DNA from: an uncultured Ruminococcus sp.
GTDB taxonomy: Bacteria; Bacillota; Clostridia; Oscillospirales; Ruminococcaceae
Assembly: GCA_947345935.1 (NCBI GenBank)
Contig: CAMZZN010000014.1
Location: 1-51,918 of the forward strand
DNA: 51,918 bases
Reading direction: 5' to 3'
The notes under the pieces: generated by a model
Databases searched by the model: none
What the model was told of the DNA's origin: nothing
The model's input: only the letters and a program-made list of their open reading frames with translations
Shown here: positions 1-8,444 of the stretch, piece after piece
Position numbering within the stretch: the stretch's first letter is position 1
Layout: every line of letters begins with the position of its first letter
Made by a program: the position numbers and the translations under genes

Positions 1-682
1 CTTCCGTATCGGTGCAGAATACTGTAAATTCAGGTATATCTATTCTTTCTGCAATAAGCTCAAAAAGCTTGTTAAAAGCATTCTGCCATTTAAGTCCGCC
101 AAGCATAAGTTCATTACGGAAGTATTCAATCTTTTCCTCCATTGTCTCAGAATGTTCAAGGCTCATCATTTCCTGGAAGCAGTCTATTTCCGGTTCGATA
201 AAATGATCATGAGCATCAAGGCATTTAGGACGGCACGGGAAATTATCGGCAACTATCGCAACTCCTCTCAGCCTCGCAAGCTCGCCCGGATTACGCATTT
301 CACTGAATTGGGAAGATGTCATTATCATAGGCAGAAGTTCTATCATACGCCTTGCGTGCTCCACTTGCTGAGCCTGCGTCATATACATCAGCAAACGGCA
401 GAAGCCGTTCTGCGCCTGCTGATTATATGCATATGACATTGCCTGGGCGTTTTTTATAAAATAACGTAACTGAACGTAGCATTCAAGTATATCAGCATCT
501 TCGCAGGTATCAATTTTTTCCATAAGTGAATCAAGCGTTTCCTGAGTCACATACTGATAATCATCCAGTTCACGCCTTCCGGTCTGCATTGAATACGTAT
601 ATACGTCATTATAAATTATGAGCTGCCCTACATCCTCGCCCGTTATATTTTCTTTGTCTGTCAGATCGCTGATATTTATCAT
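1..682 (-). CDS. Unrecognised protein, 3' end cut by the window edge
   Basis: A minus-strand reading frame stays open from an ATG at 680-682 to the left edge (227 codons, no stop reached). An AAGGTG ribosome binding site lies just upstream, and the gene starts 13 bp after the Ig-repeat gene stops, so it is probably the next cistron of the same operon. The visible part has no signal peptide or obvious membrane segment. It is rich in Met, Gln and Glu and looks largely helical, with a tract around residues 80-115 reading like AQAMSYAYNQQAQ and later QAQQVEHARRM. I do not recognise a family. Its position downstream of a kinase, phosphatase and FHA set suggests a cytoplasmic partner or substrate, but that is inference only. 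The plus-strand frames over this stretch are shorter and lack ribosome binding sites. Confidence 0.75.
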   Translation of the reverse strand, partial: MINISDLTDKENITGEDVGQLIIYNDVYTYSMQTGRRELDDYQYVTQETLDSLMEKIDTCEDADILECYVQLRYFIKNAQAMSYAYNQQAQNGFCRLLMYMTQAQQVEHARRMIELLPMIMTSSQFSEMRNPGELARLRGVAIVADNFPCRPKCLDAHDHFIEPEIDCFQEMMSLEHSETMEEKIEYFRNELMLGGLKWQNAFNKLFELIAERIDIPEFTVFCTDTE

Positions 683-695
683 ATTTTCACCTTAA

Positions 696-3600
696 TTATC
701 TGTTCTTTTTTCTCTTTCTTACAAAGATAAAACCGCCTAATGCACCAAGAAGGGCTATAACAGAAGCTCCGATCGCCTTGACCCATGTCTTGTGCAGCAT
801 ATACAGAGCAATATTTTCTGTGATAAGCAAATTTTTATATGTTTTAACGGTTTTATTTCCGGCAAGATCAGTCAGTTCAATGGTAAGATCCCGTGACGAA
901 TTAGAAGCAGGGACAACAAAAGTATAACTGCTTTCACCATTTTCTGATTCCTCATCAAGAAGCACTTTACCATCGCTCGTTTTTACTGTAATATGTTTTA
1001 TTTTCTCATTTACGTTTATCCTGAATTCTCTTTCCGACTGTCTGAATTCAGCTTTGTCAACAAGATCGTCACACTTAAATTCAGGGTCGTGAGTATCGAG
1101 ACTGAAATTAATTTCAGCTCCTCTGCCCGTGCTGACGTTTTTGTTTCCTGCCTCATCTACAGACTGTATCGAAACGCTGTAGTCAAGATCCTGGTCAAAT
1201 ACTTCCGGAAGAATAGTATACGTATATTCATATCCCGACCTGTCCTCAAGCTGCACTGCTTCAGAAACGATATACTGATCCTCTGTGAGCTTTACCGTAT
1301 TGGAGCCTTTATCAACAATAATGACAAGTTCTGAATCGGAACTGTGTTTGTCAACATTTCTTTCGGTAATCGTCAGTGACGGAGATTTATTGAGATATTT
1401 GTTATTAATATTTTCGGCGTCCTTTACCGTGAAAACCGATCCAAATCTATTCACAGAGAATTCAAGAGAATCCGAACTTGAATTTTTCGCCATATCGGAT
1501 GATTCAGCCTCGATCCTGTAAGAACCGTCAAAGATCTCTTCTCCCGTAAAATTGTCAAATACCAGTTTTCTGCTCGTGCCGTTTTTGTCGTTTGTTATCA
1601 CCCAGCCAGCAGTTATATAATTACCGTTCTCATCAAGAGCATACCTGACGGATTTTCCGTTATTTTCCTCGGTCATTTTAAGTTCTTCGCCGTTTCTGTA
1701 GAGCTTTACGCTGCCTGATTCATAATTCTGATCGGTCATTACCACAACAGGAATTACATCGTCCTTATTAGCAGCCATAACACCGGACATCTCGATCACA
1801 GGTGATTTCTGATCGATAGTAAACGAAACATTAACAGTCTTCATTGCATTTCCAGCAAGATCTTTTCCTGATACCGAAATCGTATATGTGCCGTCATTCT
1901 TGAAATAACTCATCGGAACAATAACAGAATGAGAAGATGTTCCGCTCCAGTTTTCCGGCACATATGCCTTTCCGTTTATCGTTATATTTACACTTTTAGG
2001 ATCAAAATTTTCCTCAGTCACATTAACAATAGTCTGTACCGCAGAGTCGATATAGGTATTTTCACCGTTGGCAACAACAGAACCATCATTCTTTTTTACC
2101 GTAACAGAAGCCTTCGGTGCAATAGTATCAACAACAAATGTACCGGATGCGTATTCATCGGATACATTTCCTGCAAGATCGGTATCGCTGATATTTATCG
2201 AATATTTTCCGTCTGCATTGAATACAAGATCCCTTATATGCCTGAACTGATCTGAATTGCTGTCGGTACTGTTATCATCTGCAAATCCCCTGTCAACGGC
2301 ATTATTTATAACAGGATCATCAAAATTTCTCTCAGCTATCGCAACATGAACCGTTTTGTAAGAATTGTAATACTTGATTTCACTTGAACTTTCAATTCCG
2401 GACACACTTATAACAGGCTTTTGTTTGTCTATGCTAAATCTGCTTACAGACTCCGTGCTGTTATTTGAATTATCCAGCATAATTACCTGAATAAAATCGT
2501 TATTGGCATCTCTGGCGACGGTGACGTTTCTTGTTATACTCTGGACAATATTTCTGTCGCTTCTTTCAACATACCAGCCTGCGGAATCACCTGTTATATT
2601 TCCATCAGCGTCGATCTGTATTTCACGCCAGTTCTGGTCATCTGATGTTCTCCATCTTACCGCACTGATTCCGGAGTGCATATCACTGACATTTATTTCA
2701 GCGTCCACATTATGATTATACAGCAGTCTGCCGGCTGTATCACGTTTGTCAGTTGATGGCAGTGCTATGCTGATATGTTCATATGCTGCATTATCATGAG
2801 TAGCGTTTCCCTCGGATATAAAGCCGTTTGGAGAAACAACAGCCGATCTGTGATTTACCTTGTCAGTCGTCCAGGCTTTAATATCGCCTTTGAATCCCTC
2901 AGGAATCACAAATTCAGCGGCATATGTATCTTTTTCGCCGGTCGGATAGAAAGCTGTATCGTCAAAAGTATATGATCTGAACAGCGTTCCGTCAGAATTA
3001 TACAGTTCGCAGCAAATCAGATCTATTCCTGCACTTGCACCAAGATCATCCTTTACGGTTATCACTGCAATATGATCGCTATTGTGGAAGTGGCTGTACT
3101 TTTCCGGATCACGTTCCGTCAAAAGCTCAGAATCGTTGTTTTTTACAATATCATTAAAATTGATCGAGTATACATACGGAGTTTCAGTATCCTTGTAAAC
3201 AGTAAAATCCCTGGTTGTTGAATTGCCGGCATTATCGGATACATTGACATAAAAATCAAATCTGCCGTCAACGCCTGCCGCTGTAGAAACTGTATGAGGA
3301 GCATTCTTTGTAACGGACTCAAGTCCGGTATAGTCATCGGAACTTACGGATTCGCCTGTATCGCTGCTTTCATGTTTTCTTTCTATCTTTACACTGGATA
3401 TTCCTGATTCTGCATCAGATATATCGTATTTGAGGCTGACATCGCTGCTGAACCAGATCTGCATTTCACCGTCAACGTTCTTTTCATACTTATTTTCTCC
3501 TGCCAGAACCGGATTTTTCGAAACGGACGGTTTTATATTTTCAATAACAACAAAGTCACTGCCGAACTTATCGGATTTAAGATCAATCTCATCCGATGCA

Positions 3601-6600
3601 TTTTCAACGTTATCTATGATCTTCATCTTCATAGTACCGGCAAACACAGAGTTTTCTCCAAATTCTTCCGGAATGCTGAATACAGCATAACCGTCCTTTA
3701 TATCAGTTGAAACGAAAGTAACAGTTTCGCCGCTTCTTTTTGTATAACTAAGCACTGCTTTTTTATAGCCGGACGAAGGAACGCCGGAGCCGTCAGAAAC
3801 AGGTACTCTTATATTTATTCTGTGGTCGGCAAATGTACCGTATCTGTACATATTTATGCTATTATCAATATCGTTTGTGCCTTCTTTAACGCCTCTTTCA
3901 AATATACCTTTAACATCTGGAACGGTGTTATCAACAAAACATCTGAAATCTCTTTTTTCACTTTCGTTTCCGGCACGGTCAACAGAAATAAGCGATACCA
4001 AAAGCTCTCCGCTGTCTTTAAGAAGAATCGGTTTATCAGTGAGCTTGATTTTCACCTCAATATTATTCCTGATTTTCAAATACGGAACAAAAGCCGTTTT
4101 ATCAGTCTTGTCCGGTTCAAATACGATGTAGCAGGAATTTTCTTTTTCAAGATCAGCCGCTGCCGCTCCGATGCTTGCATATCCGTCTGTTCCGGTAAGT
4201 TGATTTTCGCCAAGTTCAATATACTGATCGTTTATGTTAAATTTAAGCACAGATATACCAGACCTGATGTCGCCGTCGTCCGACGCCTTTACATACATAT
4301 CCGGATAATCTCTGTACCAGACTTTGTCGTTTTCAGTATAGTCAGGGTCAGCAGCGACTATCTCGGCAATCTGCGGCTTAGTATTATCCACAATTATCTC
4401 TGAAGCATAATCGAGATCGTCAGTCACTTCGGTATCGCCGTCATATCTGTAGTAATATGTTGCCGAGTTGCCTGCACGATCAAAAAGCTCCACTGAAATA
4501 ACACCCTTGCAGGTGGCGTCTTTTACCTCAAAACTTGCGTCGCTGTAAAGATCGTTTTCTTCCTTAACGACTTCAAGATCACAGAACCTGTAGATAATCT
4601 TCACAACACCGGAACAAGCGTAGCCGGGGTATTCATCGTTGAAGTCAGCTTTTACCGTCAGATCGTTCCCCTTTTCCAGATAACCGTCTTTTATTTCTTT
4701 ATTTACAGTTATGGTTTCTGCTTTAGGCGCTCCGAGGTCTATCTTCACGTTTACTGTTTTCGGAAATTCAACATTTCCTGCCGCATCTGTCGCAAATATT
4801 TGTATCTCTTCATTTACGCCTTTGGCTTCGGGATCTTTCAATGATACAACTGCTGTAAAATAAATCTCTCCATTTTTGTTTACATTCTTTTCCAGAATAA
4901 CGTTGTACTTGCTTTCCTCATTGGACGCTTCATTTCCATCCATTGTAAAGTTAGGCGAAACATCCCAGCCGAGGTCGGGCTTTTTAAATACATGACCGGC
5001 AACGTTTATAGAAGCAACAGAAGAAAGATCCGTGGCATTCTTTATTTTTTCAATATCTTCCGTAAGATATGGGCTTGAAGTTTGCAGCTCATCCTCTTTA
5101 TCGCTAACAGTGAAATCAAATCTGAATTCATTCTTATCCGACCATTTGTCAGATTCCTCCGGAACTTTCGTTTCGGGGGCATGATCGTCATAATAAATGA
5201 TAAACGGCGTCATGGGATCAGCTATGTAATTTCCGTCCTTATCAATTCTATTCATGAGAATAACCTTAGAGATAGAAATACCGCCTTGCTGTAATAATGT
5301 TGCACCGCCTGTTTCAGCGTTAGTAGAAAATGTGCCGGTGCTTCCGTCGTCGTTTATAATAGTAAACGTTTTTCCCTTGTAACTGCTCTCTGTCCATCCA
5401 TAATTTAATTTCGGCTTGATATATATTACATCGCCGACTGCCGTTCCTCCGATAAGTCCGGCTATAGTTCCGACAATATCATTCTCTTCATTTCCGGAAA
5501 CAACATTTTCATAATAAAGTTCCACAGGAACATCATCGCCAAACTGACTTTTAAAATGATTATTATAATAAAGGTCGCAAACAGAATTATTCTGTTTATT
5601 CATTTCGTTAATGATATAGTCATAAGTAAAGCTTCGGCTGTTATTATTATTCGTCTTGTAACTGGATAGAAAATATGTATTGCCATCATACACTGTAACA
5701 TAAGGAATGCTGATATTATTATTTTGTTTGAGATCCAGCTTGTAATCTTCCTCTGCTTTATTACCGTCAAAATTTCTGGTAACTTTCACTTTCTTAGGCG
5801 CAGCTACGACATTTATTTTAACTTCGGCTCCATCCACGTAACTGATTTCATCCCCAGCGTAATTATTGAGCAGATCGCTAAGGGAGGTTGAGTAAGTAGT
5901 ATTATTATATATTTTTTTGTTTATGACAAGATTATTAGTGCCGTCCGGATTATCTGCGGATATAGTGATATTTTCTTTGTACAAATCAACCCAGTTAGTA
6001 TCAATAATCAGTTCCTCCCGGGGAGGATTCCACGGAAAATTGTTATTGTTATCTTTTACCTTTGAGTCTTCGCAGATTATTTTTACCTTAACACTGCATT
6101 TATAAATGCTGAACTTTCTATTGTTGTTTATCTTTATTTCGTTACTGCTTATATTTACAGCGCCGTCAACAGTAACGGCATTATTATTAACCGGAGTTAA
6201 TTTATAGCCCTTTTTCAATATAAAATCAGCAACTGAAACAGATGTCCCCTTTTTTATATAATCAGAACCATTTACGTTTATTGTATCTATAAATTTATAA
6301 CTTTCAACTGCCTCTTTACTGTTTGTCAATTGATAATAGATGGTACAGTCAATCTTCTTTTTTATTTCATTATAAACAGCATGATAGAGCAATCCATTGT
6401 TCCGGAATATATTATATTCATTTCCTTTTAAAACCTCTGTTAATTCATCTTCCCTTTCCGGATCATATGAAATTGTCAGAGACTGTTCATTGTACATATT
6501 TTCGTTGAATTGATTCTCTTGCAACTTAGCAATAATACTTTTGTATATATCCGTTTTCACATCCTGAGGAATATCGCTGCCAGATTCCGGACTAAAATCA

Positions 6601-6905
6601 ATATTCGTAATTACTTTCGCAGTCGTTGTAGTTGTAGTTGTCGTGGTCGTTGTAGTTGTTGAAGTCGTAGTGACTGCCGGTGTCGTTGTGGCAGTACTCA
6701 TACCGGCGTCAGGAACAGAAGTTGTTACTGAAGGAGTACTGCTGTTATACACAGAAACTCTGCCAGCTGTTCCCGCAGTCGAACTTCCTCTATGCGTTCC
6801 AGCCGCTGATACGCCTGTCATTCCAAATCCTGATGTTGCCGAAAGAAATGATAAAGCTGAGATAAACGCTGCTGTTTTTCTGAGTGTTTCTCTTTTTGGA
6901 TTCAT
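696..6905 (-). CDS. Giant membrane-anchored Ig-repeat surface protein
   Basis: About 2069 residues. It starts with a charged N-terminus and hydrophobic stretch typical of a signal peptide (NPKRETLRKTAAFISALSFL), followed by a Ser/Thr-rich linker ending in a run of about 13 consecutive threonines near residues 85-100. A long beta-rich body follows. At least eight copies of a D-x-AGN motif (DRAGN, DAAGN, DNAGN, DLAGN, DEAGN), mostly before strands that end in a VDxxxP-type boundary, indicate tandem bacterial Ig-like domains. The C-terminus is a single membrane helix followed by RKRKKNR, with no LPxTG motif seen, so anchoring is probably by the helix rather than by sortase. The role is probably adhesin or stalk, facing outward. 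The ATG at 6905 has a GGGCGG site ten bases upstream; a TTG at 6914 in the same frame is an alternative. Confidence 0.85.
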   Translation of the reverse strand: MNPKRETLRKTAAFISALSFLSATSGFGMTGVSAAGTHRGSSTAGTAGRVSVYNSSTPSVTTSVPDAGMSTATTTPAVTTTSTTTTTTTTTTTTTAKVITNIDFSPESGSDIPQDVKTDIYKSIIAKLQENQFNENMYNEQSLTISYDPEREDELTEVLKGNEYNIFRNNGLLYHAVYNEIKKKIDCTIYYQLTNSKEAVESYKFIDTINVNGSDYIKKGTSVSVADFILKKGYKLTPVNNNAVTVDGAVNISSNEIKINNNRKFSIYKCSVKVKIICEDSKVKDNNNNFPWNPPREELIIDTNWVDLYKENITISADNPDGTNNLVINKKIYNNTTYSTSLSDLLNNYAGDEISYVDGAEVKINVVAAPKKVKVTRNFDGNKAEEDYKLDLKQNNNISIPYVTVYDGNTYFLSSYKTNNNNSRSFTYDYIINEMNKQNNSVCDLYYNNHFKSQFGDDVPVELYYENVVSGNEENDIVGTIAGLIGGTAVGDVIYIKPKLNYGWTESSYKGKTFTIINDDGSTGTFSTNAETGGATLLQQGGISISKVILMNRIDKDGNYIADPMTPFIIYYDDHAPETKVPEESDKWSDKNEFRFDFTVSDKEDELQTSSPYLTEDIEKIKNATDLSSVASINVAGHVFKKPDLGWDVSPNFTMDGNEASNEESKYNVILEKNVNKNGEIYFTAVVSLKDPEAKGVNEEIQIFATDAAGNVEFPKTVNVKIDLGAPKAETITVNKEIKDGYLEKGNDLTVKADFNDEYPGYACSGVVKIIYRFCDLEVVKEENDLYSDASFEVKDATCKGVISVELFDRAGNSATYYYRYDGDTEVTDDLDYASEIIVDNTKPQIAEIVAADPDYTENDKVWYRDYPDMYVKASDDGDIRSGISVLKFNINDQYIELGENQLTGTDGYASIGAAAADLEKENSCYIVFEPDKTDKTAFVPYLKIRNNIEVKIKLTDKPILLKDSGELLVSLISVDRAGNESEKRDFRCFVDNTVPDVKGIFERGVKEGTNDIDNSINMYRYGTFADHRINIRVPVSDGSGVPSSGYKKAVLSYTKRSGETVTFVSTDIKDGYAVFSIPEEFGENSVFAGTMKMKIIDNVENASDEIDLKSDKFGSDFVVIENIKPSVSKNPVLAGENKYEKNVDGEMQIWFSSDVSLKYDISDAESGISSVKIERKHESSDTGESVSSDDYTGLESVTKNAPHTVSTAAGVDGRFDFYVNVSDNAGNSTTRDFTVYKDTETPYVYSINFNDIVKNNDSELLTERDPEKYSHFHNSDHIAVITVKDDLGASAGIDLICCELYNSDGTLFRSYTFDDTAFYPTGEKDTYAAEFVIPEGFKGDIKAWTTDKVNHRSAVVSPNGFISEGNATHDNAAYEHISIALPSTDKRDTAGRLLYNHNVDAEINVSDMHSGISAVRWRTSDDQNWREIQIDADGNITGDSAGWYVERSDRNIVQSITRNVTVARDANNDFIQVIMLDNSNNSTESVSRFSIDKQKPVISVSGIESSSEIKYYNSYKTVHVAIAERNFDDPVINNAVDRGFADDNSTDSNSDQFRHIRDLVFNADGKYSINISDTDLAGNVSDEYASGTFVVDTIAPKASVTVKKNDGSVVANGENTYIDSAVQTIVNVTEENFDPKSVNITINGKAYVPENWSGTSSHSVIVPMSYFKNDGTYTISVSGKDLAGNAMKTVNVSFTIDQKSPVIEMSGVMAANKDDVIPVVVMTDQNYESGSVKLYRNGEELKMTEENNGKSVRYALDENGNYITAGWVITNDKNGTSRKLVFDNFTGEEIFDGSYRIEAESSDMAKNSSSDSLEFSVNRFGSVFTVKDAENINNKYLNKSPSLTITERNVDKHSSDSELVIIVDKGSNTVKLTEDQYIVSEAVQLEDRSGYEYTYTILPEVFDQDLDYSVSIQSVDEAGNKNVSTGRGAEINFSLDTHDPEFKCDDLVDKAEFRQSEREFRINVNEKIKHITVKTSDGKVLLDEESENGESSYTFVVPASNSSRDLTIELTDLAGNKTVKTYKNLLITENIALYMLHKTWVKAIGASVIALLGALGGFIFVRKRKKNR

Positions 6906-6922
6906 AATAATCAAACCGCCCT

Positions 6923-7948
6923 TTATTTATTTTTTCTCCTCGATCTTGTCAATACGACTGCTGCTGAGCTTACAGCCGTCACGCCGCAGGTTATCAAGAT
7001 GACTACCGCCCAGTTATTTCCTTTTTTTCCGGAGTCCTCCTTATCGTTTCCGTCAGTATCCTTTTTTACAGACGTCGTGCTTACGCCAGTTTTCGTAACT
7101 GTCGTGGAATATAACGAAGATGTAGTCTTTGAAAAAGAAGTTGCAGAAATTGTCGCAGTAACTTTTGTTGATGTGACTGTTGTAGAAGTTTTTTTATTCT
7201 GTACAGAAGCCGCAGCAGTAGTAACCGGCGTTCCATGGCCGTTTCCACTGTCATTTTCTGATGTGTTGCCGTTATCGGGCGTATCCGTGTTTTCGCCGCT
7301 GTTACCTGGAGAGTCTGCATCCGGTTCTTCCGGAGCTGGAGGTTCAGGCTGCGGCGTATCAGCCTGGGTGCTTTCCGTTATTAAAATGCCTCCGTTATTA
7401 AGCATTGTAAACGATGACTCGTCATATCTGTCCGACAATTCATCTCCGAGATCGACAGACATTGATGCACTCGAAATATTTTTTGTGAAATTAACCGGAT
7501 AAAAGTCTCCGCTATTTGCATTCTCCGGAATAACGACATTTACAGTTATTATAGCTCCGGAATGAACTAAAAATGTACCATAGTCTGCCGGTATGCCGCA
7601 CCCAAGCTTATCCGGTTCGAGTTCCTGATAAGATACCGTATTCAGAGGGCTTACACCCTCAACGCCCTCCACAATCGAAAAAGGCGCTATCTCTTTAAAT
7701 TCAATCCTCGGATCTTTTTCAAAATACACCCACATTCCCGTGATGGGCGGACAATTATCCATATACACTTCAAGTGATACTACTCTGTTATCTGGAATAT
7801 CTGCTAAATCAATCTCTTTCGTCTCAATAGTCAGGTGAATATCAAGCGGTTCGTCCAGAGCCATTGTACACAAGTTCCACGAAGCAGCCATTGAGAGTGC
7901 AAGCACAACGGATACCGCTGCTGATATTGTTTGTTTAAAAAAATTCAT
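6923..7948 (-). CDS. Membrane-anchored protein with a cohesin-like domain
   Basis: About 341 residues: signal peptide (NFFKQTISAAVSVVLALSMAA), a beta-sandwich-like region of roughly 150 residues, a Pro/Asp/Glu then Ser/Thr-rich linker (about residues 205-305), one membrane helix, and a basic RSRRKNK tail. In the folded region, a strand pattern SLEVYMDN, then GMWVYFEKDP, a VNVVIPENANSGDFYPVNF stretch and a closing NGGILI resemble the cohesin modules of ruminococcal scaffoldins. The similarity is judged by eye. The ATG at 7948 is chosen because AGAAAGGA lies about ten bases upstream; the longer frame from 7987 would overlap the preceding gene. If it is a cohesin, it would hold a dockerin-bearing protein at the cell surface. 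No dockerin is seen in this window. It shares signal peptide, Thr-rich linker and C-terminal helix design with its giant neighbour. Confidence 0.75.
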   Translation of the reverse strand: MNFFKQTISAAVSVVLALSMAASWNLCTMALDEPLDIHLTIETKEIDLADIPDNRVVSLEVYMDNCPPITGMWVYFEKDPRIEFKEIAPFSIVEGVEGVSPLNTVSYQELEPDKLGCGIPADYGTFLVHSGAIITVNVVIPENANSGDFYPVNFTKNISSASMSVDLGDELSDRYDESSFTMLNNGGILITESTQADTPQPEPPAPEEPDADSPGNSGENTDTPDNGNTSENDSGNGHGTPVTTAAASVQNKKTSTTVTSTKVTATISATSFSKTTSSLYSTTVTKTGVSTTSVKKDTDGNDKEDSGKKGNNWAVVILITCGVTAVSSAAVVLTRSRRKNK

Positions 7949-7970
7949 TCCAAATATTTCCTTTCTCTGT

Positions 7971-8435
7971 TTACATAGAGATAACATCCGGATTACCGTG
8001 TATCACTATAATACTATCTTTTATCACCAGACTGTCATTATCCTGCGTATCCGCAGCTGTTCTTCTTGAACTGACAACCGTAGCTCCGCCGCCTTGCGGA
8101 ACAGACCTCTTCACCGAGGATATCAACACAGTAGAGGCCGGATCGTCCGCCGCACGCTGATACGCCGTTTTCTCCGGAGGCTTTTTTTTACCGCTAAGTT
8201 CCGTATTAATGGAACCTTTTATTTCTTCAATATTATTAAGTGATTTATTTTTATTTTCAACATAGGCAAAATAATCCTCTCCGCCGGAAATTTCCTTTTT
8301 CTTTTTATTTCCGAACTCTGACTTTATCATAGAAAAAAGCTGGAACCTTACGGAAAGAATTATAGTCAGCACCAGAAAAACAATTCCCGACGCCAAAAAA
8401 ACATATGATATATCATGCCATATTTTAGGACTCAT
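7971..8435 (-). CDS. Single-pass membrane protein with two TV-type phospho-acceptor-like motifs
   Basis: 154 residues. One membrane helix (residues about 10-30) is followed by a basic patch (KKKK at 44-47) and a polar, probably disordered tail of about 100 residues facing the cytoplasm if the positive-inside rule holds. The tail carries STVLISSVKR (101-110) and ATVVSSRR (118-125), which resemble two motifs in the FHA protein encoded in the same operon. I do not recognise the family. Its start has AAGGTGA six bases upstream and sits 9 bp after the kinase gene, so the two are probably co-translated. The context suggests a kinase substrate or FHA-docking membrane protein (inference). Confidence 0.75.
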   Translation of the reverse strand: MSPKIWHDISYVFLASGIVFLVLTIILSVRFQLFSMIKSEFGNKKKKEISGGEDYFAYVENKNKSLNNIEEIKGSINTELSGKKKPPEKTAYQRAADDPASTVLISSVKRSVPQGGGATVVSSRRTAADTQDNDSLVIKDSIIVIHGNPDVISM

Positions 8436-8444
8436 TTTATCACC

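Noticed and set aside
12..436. Two short plus-strand open frames at the left edge
   Set aside because: They lie opposite a longer minus-strand frame that has a ribosome binding site and operon position; neither has its own site.
3822..4403. 193-codon plus-strand frame inside the Ig-repeat gene
   Set aside because: Shadow of the minus-strand coding sequence; no start signal.
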